Shown in pieces: positions 1 to 5,669 of a stretch of DNA of 6,380 nt. The first letter of the stretch is position 1; each line of letters starts with the position of its first letter. The stretch covers positions 1 to 6,380 of the forward strand of contig CAZMNB010000064.1 of the NCBI GenBank assembly GCA_964567545.1. The letters run 5' to 3'. This DNA is from UBA7398 sp964567545 (GTDB taxonomy: Bacteria; Actinomycetota; Actinomycetes; Nanopelagicales; Nanopelagicaceae). Position numbers and translations under genes: made by a program. The notes under the pieces are model-generated. The model worked only from the letters and a program-made list of their open reading frames with translations. It did no database searches and had not been told where the DNA came from.

Positions 1-2
1 AC

Positions 3-1970
3 ATGAGCAATGAAATCCACGGCGATTCAGTTGAAAATCTACTAACTGAAGATCGCACATTCCCGCCTTCAACTGCATTTGCAGCACAAGCGAATGCAAA
101 ACCAGAAATATACGAAGAAGCCGAACGAGATCGGTTAGCTTTCTGGGAGAAGCAAGCGCGACGTTTACATTGGGATACCGAGTGGAGTTCTGTTCTCGAT
201 TGGAAACCACCTTACGCAAAGTGGTTTATCGGTGGAAAGTTAAATGCTTCTTACAACTGTTTGGATCGCCATGTAATCGAGGGTCGCGGTAATCGAGTTG
301 CATTTCATTTTGAAGGCGAACCAGGTGATACCAAAACCATTACTTACGCAGATTTGCTTGCTGATGTTAAAAAATGCGCAAATGCGTTAACTGAATTAGG
401 AATCAAGGCAGGCGATCGCGTTGCAATCTATATGCCAATGATTCCCGAAGCGGCGATTGCTATGTTGGCATGTGCTCGGGTTGGCGCAGCACACTCGGTA
501 ATTTTCGGTGGCTTCTCCGCCGATTCACTCCTAGCCAGAATTTTAGATGCCGATGCAACCTTAGTTATTACTGCAGATGGTGGATTCCGGAAAGGCGCCG
601 CGTTTGCGCTAAAGCCAGTAGTGGATGAAGCCTTAAAAAGTAAAACAAATGTTAGAAACGTTTTGGTAGTAAAACGAACCGGCCAAGAAACCGCTTGGAG
701 TGAGCGCGATCTTTGGTGGCATGAAGCGCTGGAGCGCCAAAATCCAGAACATGTAGCGCAACCTTTCGATAGCGAACATCCGCTCTTCATTCTTTACACA
801 TCCGGCACCACCGCAAAACCAAAAGGTATTTTTCACACAACCGGTGGCTACTTAACGCAAGCGGCATACACCCATCAAATAGTTTTTGATTTGAAACCAG
901 AGAGCGATGTTTTCTGGTGCACTGCAGATGTTGGTTGGGTTACCGGTCATTCATATGTGGTTTACGGCCCACTAATTAATGGCGCTACCCAAGTGATGTA
1001 TGAAGGAACTCCAGACACTCCGCATAAGGGCCGCATTTTTGAATTAGTCGAGAAATATAAAGTTTCAATTCTCTATACCGCGCCTACTTTAATTCGAACT
1101 TGGATGAAATGGGGCGACGAATTTCCAAATAAATATAATCTGAAATCACTTCGCTTACTGGGTTCGGTAGGAGAACCAATTAATCCAGAAGCTTGGATGT
1201 GGTACCGCGAAATTGTCGGCGGAAATAATTGTCCGATTGTTGATACCTGGTGGCAGACTGAGACTGGTGCAATCATGATCTCGCCACTTCCTGGAGTTAC
1301 CGCGACTAAACCAGGTTCTGCAATGGCAACCATTCCAGGAATAAGTGCCAAAGTTGTAGATGACGAAGCGGTCGAAGTTGCGAACGGCCATGGTGGTTAC
1401 TTAATTCTTGATAAACCTTGGCCATCAATGCTCCGTGGTGTTTGGGGCGAGGATGAGCGATATAAAGAAACATATTGGTCGCGCTTTAAAGATTTATATT
1501 TCGCTGGCGATGGCGCAAAGTTAGATAACGATGGCGCAATTTGGTTATTGGGCCGCGTTGATGATGTTATGAATATTTCTGGCCATCGAATTTCAACTAC
1601 AGAAGTTGAATCCGCTTTAGTTTCACATGAAGCAGTCGCGGAAGCTGCCGTTGTTGGCGCGAAAGATGAGATTACTGGGCAAGGAATTGTCGCATTCGTT
1701 ATTTTGCGAGGCGGAATTCCACATGCCGGTGGCGAAGAGTTGGTTCAAGAGTTACGAAACCATGTCGCAAAAGAGATTGGCGCAATCGCAAAACCACGTC
1801 AGATTATGGTCGTAGCAGAACTTCCAAAAACTAGAAGTGGCAAAATTATGCGTCGATTACTTCGAGATGTTGCAGAACATCGCGCGGTTGGTGATTCAAC
1901 AACGCTTGCAGATCCAAATGTGATGAAATTAATTTCCGAAGGACTTAATTCTGGGAAGTCTGAAGACTAG
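3..1970 (+). CDS. acs: Acetyl-CoA synthetase (acetate--CoA ligase, AMP-forming)
   Basis: This cytoplasmic enzyme converts acetate, ATP and CoA to acetyl-CoA, AMP and PPi through an acetyl-adenylate. The 655 residues match the usual length of about 650. An N-terminal ACAS segment (about 25-85) precedes the adenylating core. Visible motifs are the P-loop-like YTSGTTAKPKG (265-275), WWQTETG (416-422, acetate pocket tryptophan and adenylate contacts), the ribose-binding aspartate D503 in FAGDG, hinge D520 in GRVDDV, and the C-terminal PKTRSGKIMRR (608-618). Lysine 614 in that last motif is the catalytic lysine that protein acetyltransferases modify in this family. The start MSNE and the end GKSED resemble other actinobacterial Acs proteins, so both ends look genuine. 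Only two bases upstream are visible, so promoter and ribosome site cannot be judged. One oddity is alanine 271 where the family usually has glycine (TSGTTGKPKG). The gene stands alone on the plus strand and ends exactly at an assembly gap. Confidence 0.97.
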   Translation: MSNEIHGDSVENLLTEDRTFPPSTAFAAQANAKPEIYEEAERDRLAFWEKQARRLHWDTEWSSVLDWKPPYAKWFIGGKLNASYNCLDRHVIEGRGNRVAFHFEGEPGDTKTITYADLLADVKKCANALTELGIKAGDRVAIYMPMIPEAAIAMLACARVGAAHSVIFGGFSADSLLARILDADATLVITADGGFRKGAAFALKPVVDEALKSKTNVRNVLVVKRTGQETAWSERDLWWHEALERQNPEHVAQPFDSEHPLFILYTSGTTAKPKGIFHTTGGYLTQAAYTHQIVFDLKPESDVFWCTADVGWVTGHSYVVYGPLINGATQVMYEGTPDTPHKGRIFELVEKYKVSILYTAPTLIRTWMKWGDEFPNKYNLKSLRLLGSVGEPINPEAWMWYREIVGGNNCPIVDTWWQTETGAIMISPLPGVTATKPGSAMATIPGISAKVVDDEAVEVANGHGGYLILDKPWPSMLRGVWGEDERYKETYWSRFKDLYFAGDGAKLDNDGAIWLLGRVDDVMNISGHRISTTEVESALVSHEAVAEAAVVGAKDEITGQGIVAFVILRGGIPHAGGEELVQELRNHVAKEIGAIAKPRQIMVVAELPKTRSGKIMRRLLRDVAEHRAVGDSTTLADPNVMKLISEGLNSGKSED

Positions 1971-2070
1971 NNNNNNNNNNNNNNNNNNNNNNNNNNNNNN
2001 NNNNNNNNNNNNNNNNNNNNNNNNNNNNNNNNNNNNNNNNNNNNNNNNNNNNNNNNNNNNNNNNNNNNNN
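1971..2070. other. Assembly gap (100 N)
   Basis: There are exactly 100 consecutive N, the conventional filler for a scaffold gap of unknown size. The real missing DNA may be much longer or shorter. It should contain the rest of the CvpA-family gene and whatever terminators separate it from acs, since the two genes point towards each other. Any reading frame carried through the N run is meaningless. Confidence 0.97.
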
Positions 2071-2550
2071 CGGAATTATCTCTTTGACTTTTGAAATTAC
2101 ATCCGAAAGTAACTTTGGTGCAAACGGTTCAATTTTGGTAAAAAACTGACTATCAGCTATCGGTTTCTGTAGCGAATTGTCTGGAAGTGCCAATATGAGT
2201 GCGGCGAGTATGTATAGACCGATACCGAGTCTTAGTAGACCAAGTGCTGCTCCTAATATTGAATCAAAAAACCGCAGCGGACCGATAAATAACTTCTTGT
2301 GAATCCCTTTACCAATTACTCTTAATAGATTTTGACCAAGCGTTCCGATTATTAAGATCGATAGCGCACAAACTCCAATAACTTTCGGAACGCTGTTCCA
2401 GCCATGAGTGACCTTAATCGCAAGTTCCAATCCAAGAAGGCCGCCACCGACATACCCAACTAACGCAAATAGTGAAGCGATAAAACCAGCTCGATATCCA
2501 GATATAAAGACCAGAAAAGCTAAGACTCCAATTCCAATATCTACTAACAC
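2071..2550 (-). CDS. CvpA-family membrane protein, C-terminus missing (possibly MarP-type protease N-terminus)
   Basis: The visible 160 residues start at a GTG (2550-2548). They hold four hydrophobic segments (about 2-18, 24-44, 55-74 and 97-123), the CvpA signature SGYRAGF (17-23), and DSILGAALGLLRLG (96-109) leading into the fourth helix, so this is an inner-membrane protein. After the last helix comes a polar stretch with KPIADSQFF (129-137), and then the sequence enters the gap. In mycobacteria the gene in this position between acs and tlpA/nth is marP, a CvpA-like membrane domain joined to a periplasmic trypsin-like serine protease needed for acid resistance. The post-helix linker is compatible with that, but a stand-alone CvpA protein of about 160-200 residues is equally allowed. 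The gene overlaps tlpA by one base (TAGTG) and is probably translated by coupling from the same mRNA. Family call is firm; the protease domain is unproven. Confidence 0.82.
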
Positions 2551-3104
2551 TAGATTTTTACTCCTAAATGTTGAGCTACCAAGCCCTGCAACTCTGTAAT
2601 AGTTTTAACGGTACCGATTTTCTTAAATATAATTTTACCATTTTGATCAATAAACCAAGTTACTGGAATCCCCATTCCAAATAGTTCGGAAGTTCTACCG
2701 TCAGGATCATATAAGTGTGGCCAACTCATATTGTTTTTCTTCGCAAAATTAGCACCTGTCAAAGCGGACTTCTCCTCTACATCTATACCGATAAATTGCA
2801 CTTTTCCATTGTTGATTTTAGAGAACTCTTTAAATACGGGCAGTTCATCTTCACAAGATGTGCACCAACTAGCCCAGACATTTATGACCGCTGGTCCTTT
2901 AATCATTGATAGTTTTACATCACCGTTGCCATCTAAACATTTAAGTTTCAAATCAAGTTGTGCATCATAAGCATTCTCAGTAACTTGTTTAATAGAGCTG
3001 CACGCTACTAGTTCTTTATCTGGCGCACTTGTGCTCACGCTACCGTTTGAAGTGCATGCGGTTGTAAGAAAAAGAATTGCAAAGAGCAAAGTAAGGCGTT
3101 TCAT
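2550..3104 (-). CDS. TlpA/ResA-type thioredoxin-fold lipoprotein
   Basis: This 184-residue exported thiol-disulfide oxidoreductase has a short positive N-terminus (MKR), a hydrophobic stretch (4-13) and a lipobox-like LTTAC ending at C17. It is therefore probably a lipoprotein anchored outside the membrane. A thioredoxin fold follows, with WASWCTSC (active-site C81 and C84), the cis-proline motif GIPVTWFID (P147) and a downstream DQNGKI strand-turn. Family members donate or accept electrons in extracytoplasmic disulfide chemistry such as cytochrome c maturation. The natural partner (CcdA-like or VKOR-like) is not in the window, so the substrate is unknown. Two more cysteines, C35 and C56, lie between the signal and the fold. 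The ATG overlaps the nth stop as ATGA, with no strong ribosome site upstream, so coupled translation from nth is likely. Mycobacteria have a similar thioredoxin-like gene next to nth. Confidence 0.88.
   Translation of the reverse strand: MKRLTLLFAILFLTTACTSNGSVSTSAPDKELVACSSIKQVTENAYDAQLDLKLKCLDGNGDVKLSMIKGPAVINVWASWCTSCEDELPVFKEFSKINNGKVQFIGIDVEEKSALTGANFAKKNNMSWPHLYDPDGRTSELFGMGIPVTWFIDQNGKIIFKKIGTVKTITELQGLVAQHLGVKI
2561..2565 (-). promoter_or_regulatory. Ribosome binding site for the cvpA-family GTG start
   Basis: AGGAG on the minus strand lies 10 bases before the GTG at 2550, inside the end of the tlpA-like gene. It supports the GTG as the true start despite the weaker codon and the one-base overlap with the preceding stop. 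Confidence 0.6.
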
Positions 3105-3817
3105 CTAAAATCCGCATCCGACTTGACCATTGCCAGAGCTCTCTCGCGATCCATTTCACCCATTCCAAATGATGGACATAATTTTGCTAACGGACATGCA
3201 CCACAGGCAGGTTTCCGTGAATGACAAACTCTTCTACCGTGCCAAATCATTCTCTGCGAAAGATTACTCCATTCTTTCTCAGGGATTAACGCCGCCACTT
3301 CAAATTCAACTTTTACTGGATCAGTTTTATCGCTCCAACCAAACCTTCGTGATAACCGACCAAAGTGAGTATCGACAGTGATCCCTGGAATTCCAAAGGC
3401 ATGACCTAAAACTACATTTGCAGTTTTTCTGCCAACGCCAGGAAGTGTTACCAACTCTTCGAGTGACCTTGGTACTTTCCCAGCAAATTCAATAGTTAAC
3501 TTTTCACCAAGTCCTTTAATGCTGCGCGCTTTTGCTCTGAAAAAACCAGTTGATCTAATAATCGCTTCCAGTTCTTTCGGTTTAGCTGATGCGAAATCTT
3601 TGGCAGATTTGTATTTCTTAAAAAGTGCAGGGGTGACCATATTTACTCTTTTATCGGTGCATTGCGCAGATAAAACAGTGGCGACTAATAGTTGCAACGG
3701 ATTCTTAAAATCTAATTCGCATTTAACATTTGGGTAGCACTTTGTGAGAATTCGGTAAACTTTCGCGGCTTCCCTTCGCTTTACTACTAGCGAGTTTGCG
3801 CGGAGAGGTTTACTCAC
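3101..3817 (-). CDS. nth: Endonuclease III (DNA glycosylase/AP lyase)
   Basis: This base-excision repair enzyme removes oxidised pyrimidines and cleaves abasic sites by beta-elimination. Numbered from the GTG at 3817 (238 residues), the helix-hairpin-helix LPGVGRKTA (125-133) carries catalytic lysine K131, VDTH carries catalytic aspartate D149, and cysteines 198, 205, 208 and 214 form the C-X6-C-X2-C-X5-C site of the 4Fe-4S cluster. All spacings equal those of E. coli Nth. The frame remains open to an ATG at 3877, giving 258 residues. That longer start would overlap the divergent crp start, and its extra 20 residues look non-coding, so I prefer 3817; family members usually have only a short lead before the first helix. 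No Shine-Dalgarno is seen before the GTG, which may be leaderless. nth is the first gene of the operon nth-tlpA-cvpA and overlaps tlpA by four bases. Confidence 0.95.
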   Translation of the reverse strand: MSKPLRANSLVVKRREAAKVYRILTKCYPNVKCELDFKNPLQLLVATVLSAQCTDKRVNMVTPALFKKYKSAKDFASAKPKELEAIIRSTGFFRAKARSIKGLGEKLTIEFAGKVPRSLEELVTLPGVGRKTANVVLGHAFGIPGITVDTHFGRLSRRFGWSDKTDPVKVEFEVAALIPEKEWSNLSQRMIWHGRRVCHSRKPACGACPLAKLCPSFGMGEMDRERALAMVKSDADFR

Positions 3818-3838
3818 ATAGCGGAGGTTAGACCCAAA

Positions 3839-3868
3839 TTGATTACTTTTCGATTGACAAGGTATCGT
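3839..3868 (+). promoter_or_regulatory. Candidate crp promoter giving a leaderless mRNA
   Basis: TTGATT (3839-3844) and TATCGT (3863-3868) each match four of six bases of the -35 and -10 consensus and are 18 bp apart. Seven bases after the -10 lies the ATG at 3876, the spacing expected when transcription starts at the start codon. Leaderless genes are common in Actinobacteria, and no ribosome binding site precedes crp. A perfect TTGACA (3854-3859) is also present but is badly spaced for a downstream -10. The call rests on pattern only. Confidence 0.4.
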
Positions 3869-3875
3869 GGACACC

Positions 3876-4577
3876 ATGGCCCCAAAGATTAATGAGCAGG
3901 CAGACGAAGCAACCGTTCGTCGTGCTCCACTCTTTACCGCACTCGATGATTCCGCTGCACGCGACCTTCGATCTGCGATGACCGGAGTAAAAATTAAAAA
4001 AGGGGAGGATCTATTCTTAGAAGGAGATGATGGCGAACATCTCTATGTAATAGTTGATGGAAAAATTAAACTAGGAACTAAAAGTGTTGATGGTCGCGAG
4101 AATTTACTTTCCATACTTGGACCTGGTGAAATGTTTGGCGAATTGTCACTATTTGATCCAGGCCCACGAACATCAACTGCAACCGCGGTGACCGATGCGA
4201 GATTGTTAAGCCTTGGACATGATCAAGTCATTCCATGGGTAAAAGAACACCCAGAAGTTTCACTACAACTTTTAGCGCGGTTGGCGCAACGACTTCGTCG
4301 TACAAATGAGGCCGTGGGCGATTTAGTTTTCTCTGATGTACCAGGTCGCGTAGCCAAGGCGCTTATCGATCTTGGTCAACGATTTGGTACCCAAAAAGAT
4401 GATGGCCTACATGTAAATCATGATTTAACCCAAGAAGAGTTAGCTCAACTTGTTGGCGCATCTAGAGAAACCGTTAACAAAGCCCTTGCGGATTTTGCTG
4501 GACGTGGTTGGTTACGCCTGGAAGCTCGCGCAGTTGTGATTTTAGATTTCGAACGGTTATCAAAACGCGGACGTTAA
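3876..4577 (+). CDS. crp: Crp/GlxR-type cAMP-binding transcriptional regulator
   Basis: This 233-residue protein is a dimeric CRP/FNR-family DNA-binding regulator. An N-terminal cyclic-nucleotide domain (about 15-125) contains the phosphate-binding cassette GEMFGELSLFDPGPRTST (84-101), with E89 and R98 as expected cAMP contacts. T143-N144 in the dimer helix align with E. coli Crp T127-S128. The C-terminal winged helix-turn-helix is LTQEELAQLVGASRETVNKALADF (184-207, given here as two overlapping halves LTQEELAQLVGAS and SRETVNKALADF), with recognition residues R197 and E198. Mycobacterial and corynebacterial relatives bind TGTGA-N6-TCACA and control carbon, respiration and resuscitation genes. 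An in-frame GTG at 3867 would add three residues; I chose the ATG because a -10-like element sits seven bases upstream. The gene is divergent from nth and its stop shares bases with the ridA stop. Confidence 0.95.
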   Translation: MAPKINEQADEATVRRAPLFTALDDSAARDLRSAMTGVKIKKGEDLFLEGDDGEHLYVIVDGKIKLGTKSVDGRENLLSILGPGEMFGELSLFDPGPRTSTATAVTDARLLSLGHDQVIPWVKEHPEVSLQLLARLAQRLRRTNEAVGDLVFSDVPGRVAKALIDLGQRFGTQKDDGLHVNHDLTQEELAQLVGASRETVNKALADFAGRGWLRLEARAVVILDFERLSKRGR

Positions 4578-5035
4578 GCCTTTAACTCTACCGTCAATTC
4601 AATCTCGACTGGTGCATCTAGTGGTAAATCTGCAACACCGATGGCACTTCGCGCATGCTTCCCAGCTTCGCCCCAAATGTGTACAAATAATTCACTCGCT
4701 CCATTTACAACTACTGGAGGATTTATAAACCCAGCAACACCATTAACATAACCAACAACTCTTACAACTCGAACTATGTCATTGATATCGGCCACAGTTT
4801 CAACAGCAGCGAGCGCATTAAGTGCACATATTTGCGCTAACTCTTTACCTTGTTCAGGGGTTACCGATCCACCGATTTTTCCAGTAGCAGCAATTTTTCC
4901 ATCAACCATTGGTAATTGACCGGCAGTGAAAACTAAATTTCCAGTTCTAATGGCTGGCACATAAGCAGCTACTGGTTTAGAAGCAACTGGCAAAGTTAAA
5001 CCTAACTCAGCTAATTTTGCTCTGACATCGCTCAT
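4574..5035 (-). CDS. RidA family protein (YjgF/YER057c/UK114), enamine/imine deaminase
   Basis: These 153 residues form a small cytoplasmic trimer-type protein. RidA proteins hydrolyse reactive enamine/imine intermediates released by PLP enzymes and so protect them from damage. Visible hallmarks are the RTGNLVFTAGQLP strand (30-42) and the C-terminal ARSAIGVADLPLDAPVEIEL (128-147). R129 is in the position of the arginine needed for deaminase activity (R105 in Salmonella RidA). The length, longer than the usual 125-130, comes from an N-terminal helix (about 1-20) and an insertion around FINPPVVVNGASELF (103-117), as in the actinobacterial subfamily found beside crp. The frame is open up to an ATG at 5110, but the first 25 residues of that version (MGTCASCASARW...) are antisense to the DUF4177 frame and look spurious. 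The ATG at 5035 overlaps the DUF4177 stop as ATGA, with AGAG-rich bases just upstream. Last gene of its operon. Confidence 0.92.
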   Translation of the reverse strand: MSDVRAKLAELGLTLPVASKPVAAYVPAIRTGNLVFTAGQLPMVDGKIAATGKIGGSVTPEQGKELAQICALNALAAVETVADINDIVRVVRVVGYVNGVAGFINPPVVVNGASELFVHIWGEAGKHARSAIGVADLPLDAPVEIELTVELKA

Positions 5036-5187
5036 TTGATCTCTCTTTTCATGTAAGCAACTAGCGAATCTCCGCCACCTGGCGCTGGCACAACTTGCAC
5101 AAGTTCCCAACCATCAGAACCCCAAGTATCTAGAATTTGTTTTGTTACGTGGGTTAACAATGGCACGGTTGCATATTCAAATTTCAT
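5032..5187 (-). CDS. DUF4177 family small protein, 51 residues
   Basis: This small gene reads MKFEYATVPLLTHVTKQILD, then TWGSDGWELVQVVP, and ends AYMKREIK. The pattern of an N-terminal K-[FW]-EYATVPLL strand, a short helix and a DGWELV strand is that of DUF4177 proteins, and very similar small proteins lie next to the RidA gene in mycobacteria and streptomycetes. Function is unknown. The protein is soluble, without signal peptide or cysteines. A strong AGGAG (5193-5197) lies five bases before the ATG, which fixes the start. The TGA overlaps the ridA ATG by four bases, so the two are probably translated together. It follows yqeY by 12 bases. Its fixed position beside ridA suggests a linked role, but that is inference only. 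Confidence 0.88.
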   Translation of the reverse strand: MKFEYATVPLLTHVTKQILDTWGSDGWELVQVVPAPGGGDSLVAYMKREIK

Positions 5188-5192
5188 TTTCT

Positions 5193-5197
5193 CTCCT
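5193..5197 (-). promoter_or_regulatory. Ribosome binding site for the DUF4177 gene
   Basis: AGGAG on the minus strand is five bases before the ATG at 5187. It lies in the 12-base spacer after the yqeY stop and is one of the two clearest Shine-Dalgarno sequences in the window. It supports the 51-residue frame as a real gene. Confidence 0.7.
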
Positions 5198-5199
5198 AA

Positions 5200-5649
5200 T
5201 TAATTAAGTGCAGCTTTAACTGCAGCAGATACTGCAGCGCCATCTGCGCGTCCAGCAATTTTTGGTGAGAGCGCTTTCATAACTAAGCCCATTCCAGCGG
5301 GACCAGTTGCGCCACTTTCTGCTATTGCAGCAGCAATCATCTCTTTCAATTCAGCTTCACTTAATTGTGCTGGTAAATATTCGGCGATGATCCCGCCCTC
5401 TTTCCGTTCTAATTCAGCACGCTCTTTGCTGCCCGCGCTATCAAATGCTTCAGCGGCTTCTCGACGCTTCTTTGCTTCGCGGGAGAGCACGGTAATAATC
5501 TCGCCATCTGTCAAAGTCCGCATCTCTTTGCCGGATACCTCTTCGTTTGTAATCGCCGTTAAAACCATTCGGATTGTTCCAGTGCGAATCTCGTCACGGC
5601 TTCGCATCGATGCCGTTAAATCTTCTTTGAGTCGTTCTTTTAATCCCAT
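5200..5649 (-). CDS. GatB/YqeY domain-containing protein
   Basis: This 149-residue cytoplasmic helical protein is of the usual YqeY length. The N-terminal half carries MGLKERLKEDLTASMRSRD (1-19), then IRMVLTAITNEEVSGKE (26-42) and the charged SREAKKRREAAEAF (56-69). The C-terminal half carries EYLPAQLSEAEL (89-100) and the tail MGLVMKALSPKIAGRADG (119-136), related to the C-terminal tRNA-contacting domain of the amidotransferase subunit GatB. A role in tRNA-dependent amidation has been suggested from this similarity; the actual function is not established. The start at 5649 agrees with the family N-terminus, though only a weak GAGAAG precedes it. It is the first gene of the minus-strand operon with DUF4177 and ridA, and diverges from the metallophosphoesterase gene by only 14 bp. 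Confidence 0.92.
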   Translation of the reverse strand: MGLKERLKEDLTASMRSRDEIRTGTIRMVLTAITNEEVSGKEMRTLTDGEIITVLSREAKKRREAAEAFDSAGSKERAELERKEGGIIAEYLPAQLSEAELKEMIAAAIAESGATGPAGMGLVMKALSPKIAGRADGAAVSAAVKAALN

Positions 5650-5669
5650 AGCGGTATCTTCTCATGCCT
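5650..5669. promoter_or_regulatory. Short divergent start region between yqeY and the metallophosphoesterase gene
   Basis: Only 14 bp separate the two outward ATGs (20 bp if the phosphoesterase starts at 5670). On the plus strand TATCTT (5655-5660) is a four-of-six match to the -10 consensus and lies nine bases before the ATG at 5670. No well-spaced -35 was found. The promoters of both genes must overlap each other or the opposite coding sequence. Weak evidence, pattern only. Confidence 0.25.

Noticed and set aside
428..1391. Long open frames antisense to acs
   Set aside because: They are shadows of a strongly conserved gene, without ribosome sites or recognisable protein features.
1945..2070. 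CvpA-family frame continuing through the N run into the antisense end of acs
   Set aside because: The N run is filler of unknown length, so the frame and the stop at 1945 have no meaning.
3742..3757. TGTGA followed by GAATTC as a Crp site inside nth
   Set aside because: The second half lacks TCACA and the position is internal to nth.
3807..3822. Possible Crp site (TCACA at 3814-3818) in front of nth and crp
   Set aside because: Only one half-site is present; the partner half six bases away does not match TGTGA, and the half-site comes from the nth GTG start codon.
3818..3877. Twenty-residue N-terminal extension of Nth from the ATG at 3877
   Set aside because: It overlaps the divergent crp start, removes the promoter space and has no resemblance to Nth N-termini; kept only as an alternative start.
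3823..3892. Short plus-strand frame from TTG 3839 behind a GGAGG at 3823
   Set aside because: It stops after about 18 codons, is out of frame with crp, and is better explained as promoter DNA.
5036..5110. N-terminal extension of RidA from an ATG at 5110
   Set aside because: It lies over the DUF4177 gene in another frame of the same strand, and its Cys/Arg-rich residues do not resemble RidA.
5198..5207. TTAATTAA palindrome at the end of yqeY
   Set aside because: Low-complexity AT run including the stop codon; no stem of terminator length.
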